From NCBI RefSeq assembly GCF_000619885.1, contig NZ_KK211041.1, positions 326,900 to 390,899 on the forward strand: a DNA stretch of 64,000 bases, read 5' to 3'. The position numbers were made by a program, and so were the translations under genes. This DNA is from Balneatrix alpica DSM 16621 (GTDB lineage: Bacteria; Pseudomonadota; Gammaproteobacteria; Pseudomonadales; Balneatricaceae). Below the pieces are notes generated by a model, which saw only the letters and a list, made by a program, of their open reading frames with translations, ran no database searches and had not been told where the DNA came from. Shown here piece by piece: positions 27,801-35,327 of the stretch; positions within the stretch are counted from its first letter, which is position 1; every line of letters begins with the position of its first letter.

Positions 27801-27994
27801 ACGTCTTCGGCGGCGGCCCCCGGCCAGACCACGGACACATTGACAATATCGAGCTCAAAATCGGGAAAGAACTGGGTATTGAGTTGACGTAACCCCCACA
27901 CCCCTGCCAGTAACAGGATCACCATAAAAAGGTTGGCGGCAACCGGGTGGGTGGCAAATAGCGTAATGAGGTTGGTTGGACGGGGGTGGCTCAT
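24860..27994 (-). CDS. RND-family efflux permease (AcrB/MexB superfamily)
   Basis: Proton-driven inner-membrane transporter of 1044 residues with 12 membrane segments and two large periplasmic loops. The proton-relay motif is present in membrane segment 4: ALGIIVDDAIVVGED, with the Asp-Asp pair. The repeat FFPDF near residue 40 and FFPNVDGDTL in the second half are typical. It lies 4 bp after its membrane-fusion protein. No outer-membrane channel gene is present, so it probably uses a TolC-like protein encoded elsewhere. Sequence style suggests the broad HAE1-like group; substrates are unknown. Confidence 0.92.
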   Translation of the reverse strand: MSHPRPTNLITLFATHPVAANLFMVILLLAGVWGLRQLNTQFFPDFELDIVNVSVVWPGAAAEDVQNSISIPIEQSLKGLGEIKQLTTISRQGISSMRIELHEGVNASQAKDDIEQRVLALSSLPTEAERPQVSLLSRYEGIARVLVVGDNLEELRYQARLLEQSLLDQGISKVDISGLPEQEISLQVPLETLHGLGLSLEQLAQHIQNRSLDTPAGNAGLDDGERSLRTQNQQRDEQGFRQLPLMADAQGQLLRLGDIASVSKRARENQTLLWYQGRPAIELYTRRNSDEDTLNTAELLNTWLAETRPTLPPNVELVVYDESWRALEDRIDLLITNGLGGLALVVLMLYLFLNARVAWWVTFGIPVSFMATFAILWLVGGSINMISLFGLIMALGIIVDDAIVVGEDTLSHVQRGEPSLSSALGGAMRMFAPVVASSLTTIAAFLPLLLVGGRFGAILGDIPLVVICVIIASVLECFLILPGHLYHSLNKPGAAPSKLRQRLDKGFERFRDGPFRRLVRACLTYRQLTLALAIAAFILAMGLFAGGILRFTFFPNVDGDTLRLSVQFSSGTPASAVPEFLERAEQSLKQVEQEVGRPLVRTLVQHHGSGFFARSSGGVNQGDSLGGLYVELYSDKRPISNLELIRRWRQALALPQGVERFEITQQMAGPSRKAIEVQLFGSDVQALKNASLELQQALRPYNGVTNVDDDLPYGREQWILRLTANGEALGLTLNEVARQLRHAFDGRKVQVFYDHLDEVEVRLTLPDQQRHQFSTLLNLPLLLPSGQTTLLSNVAEFQVQPGLDSLNRVDGRLAIVVSSDLDDNVGNANEILASLRQSVLPELAARYGISYEFGGSQADQRETLSDMRLGLILAICLIYIILAWVFASYLWPIAVMLAIPFGLSGALFGHWLMGFDLTILSLFGCFGLSGIVINDSIVLISFYQKLRGQGMSALQAVEEAACQRLRAVLLTSLTTIAGLTPILFETSLQAQFLIPMATSIVFGLGFGTLLILLVVPSVLLMLDHGQQRWQGRKSVQSLANSSKV

Positions 27995-27998
27995 CTTG

Positions 27999-29249
27999 TT
28001 ATTCCTGTACCCGTACTTTCAGACCGGTCATGGCATTGGCCAGGGCGGTGGTCAGGAGGAGTTGGCCAGCCTGCAGCTCAGGGGCGATGACCAGCGGCCA
28101 GCGCTGGCCGCTGGGATGGCGCCATTCTCCCAGTACGCGGACTTCGACCCCTTTTAGGCGGCTGTCCTCAATAATGAAAACACGGCTATTGGCATAGAGT
28201 GCCTGCGGGGGGACGGCGAAGCTGTCCTGTCGGGGCGGCAGCTTTAGGGTCAGCTGCAGGCGTCGGCCAAGTTCCAGTTGGGTGTCACCAGGCAGGGCAA
28301 AGAAGGCATCCACCCCGCCGCGGCTGGGGTTCAGCTCGCTGGCGAGACGTAATAATGGCAGCTTGGATTGCTCGCTATTTAGTTCGGCTTCAATACTGAT
28401 GCCCTGCTGCAACAGGGGCTGAAGCTGGGCGAGGAGCTTATCGGCTATCAAAGCACGGACTTCTAAGCGGTCACGAGGGTAAAGGCTGACTAAGGCAGTG
28501 CCAGGGCTGACCCGTTCCCCCTGGCTGACATTGACCTTGGCAATGCGCCCGGCAAAGGGGGCGGTGATGGTGGTACGTGCCAGATCCAATTCGGTTTGCT
28601 GTAGTTGCGCGCGCAGGCGACTGTGTTGTGCTTTTAACTGCGCCAGGCGGGCGGGGTGATCAGCAATATTTTGGCGCCGACTCAAGAGACTGAGTTGTTG
28701 CTGGTGCAGGGCACGCTTGGCTTCATCCAGGTTGACCTGGGCACTGACTTTGCTGGAGGCCAGTTGTTGTTGGCGCTCAACACTCTGTTGGGCCAGTTTG
28801 ACCAGTTGTTGCTCGCGCTCCAGGGCGCTGAGGTCATTCTGGTGGCGGTTGTATTCTTGCTCGATGCGGGCATCCAGCTCGGCCAACTCGGCCTGGCGCT
28901 GTTGCAGTTGCAGTTGCAGGTCGCGTTCATCCAGTTTGATCAGCGGCTGGCCCTGGCGCACGCTGTCGCCTTCCAATGCCAGCACCTCCACCACCTCGCT
29001 GCTGCTGGCAGCACTCAGGGTGCTGTAAGCCGGGGTTTCCACTGCACCAAATAGATCGCTCTCCGCTGGGTATTTACCACTTTGCAGGCGCATCGATTGC
29101 ACCGGCCAGACTTTTTCCTGGATGGGACGGGCAGGAGGTTTGGTTTTACTCTGCTTCAACCAATAAAAAGCGGCCAGAGCCAGTGCGATAACCAAGACGG
29201 GTAACACCGCCTTGCGGCCCCAGTCAGATAAACGCCAGGATGCTCCCAT
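27999..29249 (-). CDS. RND efflux periplasmic adaptor (membrane fusion protein)
   Basis: Periplasmic adaptor that links the RND permease to an outer-membrane channel. From the ATG at 29249 it has 416 residues: an N-terminal membrane anchor (about 13-28), a lipoyl half-motif EGDSVRQGQPLIKLDERDL (about 90-110), a long coiled-coil hairpin rich in Gln, Leu and Ala (about 105-215), the second lipoyl half ITAPFAGRIAKVNVSQGERV and a beta-barrel. The frame continues to 29375 but the added part is not adaptor-like. It is the first gene of the pair. Confidence 0.9.
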   Translation of the reverse strand: MGASWRLSDWGRKAVLPVLVIALALAAFYWLKQSKTKPPARPIQEKVWPVQSMRLQSGKYPAESDLFGAVETPAYSTLSAASSSEVVEVLALEGDSVRQGQPLIKLDERDLQLQLQQRQAELAELDARIEQEYNRHQNDLSALEREQQLVKLAQQSVERQQQLASSKVSAQVNLDEAKRALHQQQLSLLSRRQNIADHPARLAQLKAQHSRLRAQLQQTELDLARTTITAPFAGRIAKVNVSQGERVSPGTALVSLYPRDRLEVRALIADKLLAQLQPLLQQGISIEAELNSEQSKLPLLRLASELNPSRGGVDAFFALPGDTQLELGRRLQLTLKLPPRQDSFAVPPQALYANSRVFIIEDSRLKGVEVRVLGEWRHPSGQRWPLVIAPELQAGQLLLTTALANAMTGLKVRVQE

Positions 29250-29408
29250 GAGCGATAATTCCCTATCAGAGTGGTCAAAAAGGTCGGGGCGAGTATTCCC
29301 GTCTCGGGTTACTATAGCTGCCGCACCCATTAGCAGGCAGGGTATTGTGAATTTTCCTATGCAAAGTCGGTGCAAGTAGATGTTGCAAAATGCTACTGAG
29401 GAGTCGAC

Positions 29409-30395
29409 ATGACTGCTACCTGTGTTTGGCCAGCGGAGTTTCTGGCCCTGTCAGAGCAACAGCGTCATCAGGCAACAGAGGCCACGCTACAGGCGTTTTC
29501 CCGCACTCTTGCCAGTCTGCAATTGGATATCGGCCTCAGTCGGGTACTGGAGTCTGTCTATGTGCCTCTGGCTGCTTGGTTGGCGCAGCGCCAGCAGCAG
29601 TTGGGACGGCCGATGATTGTTGGAATCAATGGTGCCCAGGGGGCGGGTAAATCTACCCTGAGCAATCTGCTCGAAATTATCCTGACCCAGGGGTTGGCCA
29701 AGCGGGTGGTGAATTTTTCCATTGATGATTTGTATAAAACCCGTAAAGAGCGGCAAGACCTGGCGGAGCAGGTGCATCCCCTGCTGCTGACCCGTGGTGT
29801 GCCCGGTACCCATGATGTAGAGCTGGGCTTGGATTTGTTGGATTCGCTGGTACATGCCAAGCCTGGGCAGGCAACCAAAATTCCGGTCTTTGATAAGTCG
29901 ATTGATGATCGCTGTGAGCCTTTGTTCTGGCAGGAGTGGGAAGGCAGTGCCGACTTAATCCTGTTTGAAGGTTGGTGTGTTGGGGCGAGCGCTCAACCTG
30001 AGCAGGCGTTGCAGCAGCCGGTGAATAGTTTGGAGGCTGAGGAGGATAGCCAAGGCATTTGGCGGCATTACGTTAATCAGCAATTGCAGGGACGTTATGC
30101 CCAGCTGTTTGCCAAGCTCGATACCCTGGTGATGCTGCGAGTGCCGGATATGGAGTCTGTCTACCGCTGGCGTACTCAGCAGGAGCAAAAGCTAGCCGAG
30201 CGGGTGCGGATGGTGGGCAGCCATCATGCCACCGAAGGGTTGCGGATTATGGATGAAGCACAGATTCGGCGTTTTATCATGCATTACGAGCGAATTACCC
30301 GTTACCAATTAGAAGAAATGCCGCAACGGGCGGAGGTGACCTTGCATCTCAATGCTTTTCACCAGATAGCGCAAATTGATTTGCGCCCGCTGTAG
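29409..30395 (+). CDS. D-glycerate 3-kinase-type P-loop kinase
   Basis: Phosphotransferase of the glycerate kinase (GLYK/YfgC-YggC kinase) group, expected to convert D-glycerate to 3-phosphoglycerate for photorespiratory-type or serine-cycle salvage. Walker A GINGAQGAGKST lies at 72-83. SIDDLYKTRKERQ, TRGVPGTHDVELG and FDKSIDDRCE with LILFEGWCVG (Walker B region) match the family. The C-terminus has HHATEGLRIMDEAQIRRFI. Length 328. It is divergent from the efflux operon. Confidence 0.85.
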   Translation: MTATCVWPAEFLALSEQQRHQATEATLQAFSRTLASLQLDIGLSRVLESVYVPLAAWLAQRQQQLGRPMIVGINGAQGAGKSTLSNLLEIILTQGLAKRVVNFSIDDLYKTRKERQDLAEQVHPLLLTRGVPGTHDVELGLDLLDSLVHAKPGQATKIPVFDKSIDDRCEPLFWQEWEGSADLILFEGWCVGASAQPEQALQQPVNSLEAEEDSQGIWRHYVNQQLQGRYAQLFAKLDTLVMLRVPDMESVYRWRTQQEQKLAERVRMVGSHHATEGLRIMDEAQIRRFIMHYERITRYQLEEMPQRAEVTLHLNAFHQIAQIDLRPL

Positions 30396-30412
30396 CGAGG
30401 TGGCGGGGGCCG

Positions 30413-31135
30413 TCAAATACCCAAGGGGAATAGCGTCGCGGTGGCCAGGCTTTGGATGGCACGGTTAACGCCCCGTTCCACACCGCCACCACCAATGACG
30501 GCCATCATGTCTTGCAGGGCGATCATCTTGCCAAATAGCCGCTCGAAACTCAGGTTGGGGTGGTCAGGGTCAAGGCTGGTACTGAGGAGCCAGGGCTGGC
30601 CATCTGGGCCAAGTTTGTTGTGCAGGCGCCAGAGGATAATCTCCAGATTGCGGGCACTTTGATAAAGAGCACGGTCATCTAGACTATCCAGCAGAAAAAA
30701 TTCGGTACGGTTGCCATAGGCGGCATCCAGCATACCGTTAATACCGGACATCAAGGCAAACACCCGGTCACCCTTAAAGGCAGGATCAAAGGCCAGCTCT
30801 ACTGCCTGGGTACCGGTTTTCATTTCCAACTCATAAAAGCGCAGAATTCGTGGACGGCGAAATAACATACCAAGCCGGCGTTCCAGACTCATCTGTGGAT
30901 GTTTGCGCAGTTCTTTTGGGTTGCGTTTGTAGAGTTTAACGGTCAGCTCACGGGTCAGGGCTTCCAGCTCGTCGATGTAGGCATCGGCAATCATATCGAC
31001 ATCGCTCTTGGCCAAATTTTGTAGCCGGGGTTGGGGTAAGGTTTGGCAGCCACCGAGGAGCAAGCTCAACAACAGGGTAGCTAGCAGGGCCAGGGGGAGT
31101 CTGAATCTTAGCAAGGCGATATCGAAGTTTGTCAT
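30413..31135 (-). CDS. Conserved lipoprotein of unknown function
   Basis: A 240-residue predicted lipoprotein with a long N-terminal hydrophobic segment and lipobox LLGGC (Cys near residue 30). The rest is helical and basic near residues 65-95 (KLYKRNPKEL, RRLGMLFRRP), then acidic, ending in a glycine-rich GGGGVERGVNRAI segment. I recognise no catalytic motif. It is divergent from pdxH with 227 bp between them, where a perfect FNR-type box lies, and convergent with the glycerate kinase gene. Confidence 0.7.
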   Translation of the reverse strand: MTNFDIALLRFRLPLALLATLLLSLLLGGCQTLPQPRLQNLAKSDVDMIADAYIDELEALTRELTVKLYKRNPKELRKHPQMSLERRLGMLFRRPRILRFYELEMKTGTQAVELAFDPAFKGDRVFALMSGINGMLDAAYGNRTEFFLLDSLDDRALYQSARNLEIILWRLHNKLGPDGQPWLLSTSLDPDHPNLSFERLFGKMIALQDMMAVIGGGGVERGVNRAIQSLATATLFPLGI

Positions 31136-31256
31136 ACGGGTGCGGCCAAGATTAGCATAAATTAACTATCCATGAGGGAGGCAGGCTACCTGCCACTACC
31201 TAGCGGTGCTAGGCTGCCGACCCTGATATGAGATTATCGGTTAGCCACGACAGAGC

Positions 31257-31270
31257 TTGATTAATATCAA
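31257..31270. promoter_or_regulatory. Perfect FNR/ANR box before pdxH
   Basis: TTGATTAATATCAA is a perfect TTGAT-N4-ATCAA palindrome. If it acts at -41.5 toward pdxH, the start is near 31305 and the -10 falls at 31293-31298, which reads TACCAT. It could also act on the divergent lipoprotein gene, but no good -10 appears at the matching distance on that strand. Confidence 0.75.
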
Positions 31271-31362
31271 CAGTGTAGTGGGCAGGGAGTCATACCATGC
31301 CCTGCTTGGCGGTGCCCAAACCGATCCTTAGGCGGATGCCTGAATACAGAATAGGTAACAAT

Positions 31363-32007
31363 ATGAGCGAACAGGATTATCGTGACCTTCGTCGCGAATA
31401 CGATGCCGAGGCGTTACGCCGCACCATGTTAGCGGCAAGCCCGATGGAACAGTTTGGTCAGTGGCTAGCGGCCGCTCAGGAAAAACATCCGGATGATGCA
31501 ACCTCAATGTCTCTGGCAACCGTGGACAGCCAGGGTTGGCCCAGTGCACGTATCGTGCTGCTGAAGCATTTTGATGAGCAGGGGCTGGTCTGGTACACCG
31601 ATACACACAGCCGCAAGGGGCAGGCATTAGCGGCTAACCCACGTGCGGAACTGCTGTTTTATTGGAAAGGACTAGAGCGTCAGGTGCGGATTCAGGGACG
31701 AGTGGAGGCGGTCTCCGCTGCCGAAGCGGATCAATACTTTAATAGTCGCCCTTTGGGCAGTCGCTTAAGTGCGGCAGCTTCACAGCAGAGTTCAGTGGTG
31801 CCGGATCGTGCGGTGCTGGAGGCGGCGGTGGCGGCAATGCAGGAACGTTATCCGGATGGGCAGGTTCCCCGCCCGGCGCGTTGGGGCGGCTATCGTTTAC
31901 TGCCACAACGTTTTGAGTTTTGGCAGGGGCGTACTTCCCGCTTGCATGATCGTTTTGAATATGTGCGTCAGGATGACGGCTGGTTGATTCAACGGTTGGC
32001 CCCCTGA
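31363..32007 (+). CDS. pdxH: Pyridoxine/pyridoxamine 5'-phosphate oxidase
   Basis: FMN enzyme that oxidises pyridoxine- or pyridoxamine-5'-phosphate to pyridoxal phosphate using O2. From the ATG at 31363 the protein has 214 residues (E. coli 218). Typical sequence: MSLATVDSQGWPSARIVLLKH, TDTHSRKGQALAANPRAELLF, the YFNSRPLGSRLSAAASQQS block and the C-terminal RWGGYRLLPQRFEFWQGRTSRLHDR with catalytic arginine and histidine. Its stop overlaps the next ATG (TGATG). An FNR-type box upstream suggests oxygen control, which is unexpected for this enzyme. Confidence 0.96.
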   Translation: MSEQDYRDLRREYDAEALRRTMLAASPMEQFGQWLAAAQEKHPDDATSMSLATVDSQGWPSARIVLLKHFDEQGLVWYTDTHSRKGQALAANPRAELLFYWKGLERQVRIQGRVEAVSAAEADQYFNSRPLGSRLSAAASQQSSVVPDRAVLEAAVAAMQERYPDGQVPRPARWGGYRLLPQRFEFWQGRTSRLHDRFEYVRQDDGWLIQRLAP

Positions 32008-32639
32008 TGCGAGTGCTTGAACCTCAGCAGCCGGCTCGCGCCGCCGTGATTTGGTTGCATGGCTTGGGGGCGGATTGTCACGACTTTGTCGATGTGGTGC
32101 CCTTACTCAAGCTTAGCGGCGTGCGTTTTGTTTTCCCGCAGGCGCCGGTCAGGCCTGTCACCATCAATGCGGGCTACGCGATGCCTTCCTGGTATGACAT
32201 TCTCGCCAGTGGTGCGGACTTTCGCCGTACCGATGTCGCTCAGTTGCAGGAGTCGGTCACGCTGGTGAAGCGCTTGGTGCAGGAGCAGCTTGATGCTGGC
32301 ATCCCCTCAGAGTCCATCGTGCTGGTGGGCTTTTCCCAGGGTGGGGCGGTGGCGCTGCAGGCGGGGCTAAGCCTGCAGCTGCCCTTGGCGGGGATTATGG
32401 CGCTGTCGACTTACTTGCCCTGTGCCGAGTTGCTCAACCCGCCATGCCCACAGCGGGTGGTACAGATGCATGGCCATTACGATACGGTGGTAGGGCCTGA
32501 GTTGGCGAAGGCTTGCCAGCAACAATTACAGCAATGGCAGCTGCCCCTGACGAGCTATTGGTATCCGATGGAGCATGAGCTTTGTATGCCTCAAATTGAG
32601 GATATGGCTAACTTGCTCCAGCAGTGGCTGCCGACATAA
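32007..32639 (+). CDS. Phospholipase/carboxylesterase-family alpha/beta hydrolase (YpfH/EstB-like)
   Basis: Serine hydrolase of the acyl-protein thioesterase-like family. The triad is visible: Ser110 in VGFSQGGAVAL, Asp159 in MHGHYDTVV and His190 in YPMEHELC; WLHGLGADCHDF forms the oxyanion region. Length 210, no signal peptide, so cytoplasmic. Translationally coupled to pdxH by TGATG. Substrates are small esters in characterised relatives; the true substrate is unknown. Confidence 0.9.
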   Translation: MRVLEPQQPARAAVIWLHGLGADCHDFVDVVPLLKLSGVRFVFPQAPVRPVTINAGYAMPSWYDILASGADFRRTDVAQLQESVTLVKRLVQEQLDAGIPSESIVLVGFSQGGAVALQAGLSLQLPLAGIMALSTYLPCAELLNPPCPQRVVQMHGHYDTVVGPELAKACQQQLQQWQLPLTSYWYPMEHELCMPQIEDMANLLQQWLPT

Positions 32640-32712
32640 AACGTCTAAAAATTGATCTGGCGCAAGCCTATGCCTGCTTCGCCTGGTTATGCCCCTAAGC
32701 GCTATAAGGGAT

Positions 32713-32726
32713 TTGATAGAGGTCAA
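32713..32726. promoter_or_regulatory. FNR/ANR box before the ccoM-like gene
   Basis: TTGATAGAGGTCAA fits TTGAY-N4-RTCAA at every conserved position. At -41.5 it predicts a start near 32761 and a -10 at 32749-32754 reading TAGGAT. The next gene, 61 bases further, is a small membrane protein like a cbb3-oxidase subunit, a known ANR/FNR-type target. Confidence 0.75.
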
Positions 32727-32786
32727 TATTTTTGCCCTCTGCCTGCCCTAGGATGACTGCATGATTTAGCGCTTCGGAGGTTGGTT

Positions 32787-32900
32787 ATGTACATGGATAC
32801 CATTGTATTCGCAGGTGTGGGCACGGTAGGTTTGATGTTGCTCTTTATGGGTGGCCTGTATCTAGTGCTGAAAAAACAAGCGGAGAAAAAGGGTAAGTAA
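32787..32900 (+). CDS. 37-residue single-span membrane protein resembling cbb3 oxidase subunit CcoM
   Basis: A small gene with a textbook ribosome binding site (GGAGG, 6 bases before ATG). It starts MYMDTIVFAG, has one hydrophobic helix with TVGLMLLFMGGLYLVL and ends in a basic tail KKQAEKKGK. From memory, CcoM of Pseudomonas stutzeri cbb3 oxidase begins similarly (M-F/Y-x-D, AGV, TVGLM) and has the same size and topology. An FNR-type box upstream and a terminator right after fit a low-oxygen oxidase subunit transcribed alone. The family match is from recall and should be treated as probable. Confidence 0.65.
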   Translation: MYMDTIVFAGVGTVGLMLLFMGGLYLVLKKQAEKKGK

Positions 32901-32939
32901 CCCCCGCTCATGCTTGTCCACTTCTCTATACCTGTTATT

Positions 32940-32965
32940 AAGAGCCTCACCGAGGCTCTTTTTTT
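32940..32965 (+). terminator. Terminator of the ccoM-like gene
   Basis: AAGAGCCTC, loop ACC and GAGGCTCTT are followed by a run of T. It lies 40 bases after the small gene and also faces the end of the convergent GGDEF/EAL gene. Confidence 0.9.
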
Positions 32966-32981
32966 ATGGCAGGATTTCCCC

Positions 32982-35327
32982 CTAGAGGCTATTGAGGAAA
33001 GGGGTGCCTAGTTGCTGGCGTAGTTGTGGGTAATCCTGCTTTAACCATTCTTGCAACTGCTCCAGACTCATTGGTTTGCCAAGATAATATCCTTGTAAAT
33101 AGTCGCACTGGCAGGCAATCAGTTGGTGCGCTTGTTCAAGTGTTTCAACTCCTTCTGCAACCACCTCAATTTGCTGGCTATGGCAAAGTTGAATCAAGGC
33201 TTGTAATAACCCTTGTTTGTCTGGATGGCAGAGGCGGCTAATAAAGCTACGGTCTAGTTTGATCCGATCTACCGGGTAGTGCACCAGTTGTAAGAAAGAG
33301 GTGTAGCCGGTGCCAAAGTCATCAATGGCAATACTGAAACCCAGTTGACGCAGTTGGGCTAGCATCTGATGGGTGTGCTGGTGGCTATGTACTTCGACGG
33401 TTTCCGTGACCTCAAGCTCTAGCATGCCTGCTGCCTGGGGGTGAAGGCTGATAAGTTGCTGGCAGTACTCAACAAAACTGCTATTGGCTAACTCGGCTGC
33501 TGACAGGTTAATAGCCAGTCTTATCGGGGTGGCATGCAGGGGTTGTAACTTGGGAAAGAGGGAGACTGCCTGCCGCAATACCCATTCATCGATACGTTGA
33601 TAGAGACCGGTTTGTTCGGCAATCGGAATAAATTCATCCGGCCCTACCCAGCCAAGATGGGGGGAATGCCAGCGTAGTAGCGCTTCAACTCCCTCCAACT
33701 CCCCCTGTTTGGAGCAGATAGGCATCAGCACCAGTTTGAATGCCTGGTCATAGTCCATATGGCGTAGCTCATGCTCAATATCCTTATAACGCCGTGAGCG
33801 AATGGCCAGCTCCTGTGAGTAGTAAGCGAGTTGGTTACGACCACTGTGTTTGGCTTGATACATTGCCGTATCGGCATTGGTGATGAGCTGACTCAGGCTG
33901 TGACCGTCCTGCGGGTAGCGAGCAACCCCGACACTCAGGGTGACGGGAAACTGTCCCAGCTCAAAACGGAAACCTTGGCGAAACAGTTGCAGGAGGCGCT
34001 GGCAATATTGCTCGACTTCACCTGGATTGATGTGGCTCACCAGCAAGGCAAACTCATCCCCGGCCAGGCGGGCCAGTATTCCCGGATGTTGCTCAAGCCA
34101 GTGTTGGCTGAGTTGTTGTAGTCGCAGCGCGACGGCTTTGAGCAAGGCATCACCGGTTTCATGACCATGTTTATCATTGACGAATTTAAAGTTATCCAGA
34201 TCAAGATACAGCAGCACGACTTCCTGCTGCTGTTGATGTGCCTGTTCTAGCAGCTGGCAAGCGCGTCGTTGAAAGCTATGGCGGTTCGGTAGTTGGGTAA
34301 GGGGGTCGGTATCGGCTTGCTGTTGAGTATTCTGATAAAGGTCAAGCAAGCGGTTATAGAGCTGTTGGAAGCGTCTGGCCAGCTGGCCGATTTCATCATT
34401 GCGGGTCACCAGGGTGAGGGGCTGTTGCTGATGCTCCAGTGAGGACATTTCCAGCTCAAGTCGGCTGACAGGATCGGTCACATGTCGCCGCAGTAGATAC
34501 AGTAATAGCAAGGCTGAGCAGAGGACTAACACGAGTAAACCTAAACTTAAACCCAGTTTTAGGGGGCGCAAGCGTTGGTCTAAATAGTCAGCCGAAGGGG
34601 TGAAAATCAGCCAATAGTTCTTATCAAGTGCGAGCTGTTGTTGCAGTGGTGAGCGGCTGGTCGGGAGTGCCTGGGTGCTAAAGTGCCAGCTGGCTAAGTA
34701 TTGTTGTTGTAAGTCTTGCAGAGCGTTATCGAAGCTTTGGGGTTCGATGGCGGCTTGTAGCACGATGGCGAAGTCGAGTTGGCCGGGCAGTGGGGGCTGT
34801 AAGGTGCGGCGATCTAACAGGACGTTGGTGAGTAATAGTGAGTGGCCGGTAGGATCGGACAGATGTTGCCAGTTCTTACTCGTTTTCTCGTTCAACAGGT
34901 GCTTAGCCAATTGTTGTTGAGCTGGTGATAGGCTGCTAAAGGGCGAGGCACTTTGCTCATAGTAGTAGAGCGGTTCCGCTTGATTATTGAGTAGTGCCAC
35001 GGAGACAAAATTGGCTTTCTCGTGGTTTAGCTCGCGAATGCTTTCCTGCAGTTGACGTCCCATCACCATATCCCGCATGGGGGTGCCGGGGGATTGGATC
35101 AGGCTACTGAGGTGAGGGTCGCGGCGCACGCTGAAAATCAGGCTGTCGAGAAAGCTGCGGTAACGCTTGAAGTGACTGGCAAGCTCGTGGGTGGCATTAC
35201 TCAGGCGAGCCTGCTCCATACTGAGGATGGCATCTTTCTGGACCCAGTACACACCCATGGCAACCAATAAATAGCTGCTCAAGAGTACCGGTAAAATAAG
35301 GAGAGGGACGCGCTTACTGAGCTTCAT
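32982..35327 (-). CDS. Membrane GGDEF/EAL receptor paired with a PotD-like binding protein (MbaA-like)
   Basis: A 781-residue inner-membrane c-di-GMP enzyme. Membrane segment 1 (about 8-28), a periplasmic helical sensory domain (29-255), membrane segment 2 (257-280) and a HAMP-like linker precede a GGDEF domain reading AGDEF (422-426) and an EAL domain (EAL 548-550). EAL catalytic residues are complete: INLSAAEL, LEVTETVE, DDFGTGYTS, IKLDRSF, AEGVE and LQGYYLGKP. It overlaps the upstream binding-protein gene by 14 bases. In Vibrio cholerae the equivalent neighbours NspS and MbaA sense periplasmic (nor)spermidine and set biofilm state. By layout this is the MbaA partner. Confidence 0.88.
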   Translation of the reverse strand: MKLSKRVPLLILPVLLSSYLLVAMGVYWVQKDAILSMEQARLSNATHELASHFKRYRSFLDSLIFSVRRDPHLSSLIQSPGTPMRDMVMGRQLQESIRELNHEKANFVSVALLNNQAEPLYYYEQSASPFSSLSPAQQQLAKHLLNEKTSKNWQHLSDPTGHSLLLTNVLLDRRTLQPPLPGQLDFAIVLQAAIEPQSFDNALQDLQQQYLASWHFSTQALPTSRSPLQQQLALDKNYWLIFTPSADYLDQRLRPLKLGLSLGLLVLVLCSALLLLYLLRRHVTDPVSRLELEMSSLEHQQQPLTLVTRNDEIGQLARRFQQLYNRLLDLYQNTQQQADTDPLTQLPNRHSFQRRACQLLEQAHQQQQEVVLLYLDLDNFKFVNDKHGHETGDALLKAVALRLQQLSQHWLEQHPGILARLAGDEFALLVSHINPGEVEQYCQRLLQLFRQGFRFELGQFPVTLSVGVARYPQDGHSLSQLITNADTAMYQAKHSGRNQLAYYSQELAIRSRRYKDIEHELRHMDYDQAFKLVLMPICSKQGELEGVEALLRWHSPHLGWVGPDEFIPIAEQTGLYQRIDEWVLRQAVSLFPKLQPLHATPIRLAINLSAAELANSSFVEYCQQLISLHPQAAGMLELEVTETVEVHSHQHTHQMLAQLRQLGFSIAIDDFGTGYTSFLQLVHYPVDRIKLDRSFISRLCHPDKQGLLQALIQLCHSQQIEVVAEGVETLEQAHQLIACQCDYLQGYYLGKPMSLEQLQEWLKQDYPQLRQQLGTPFLNSL

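Noticed and set aside
32007..32639. Promoter or separate transcription unit for the esterase
   Set aside because: Its ATG overlaps the pdxH stop (TGATG), so it is read from the pdxH message.
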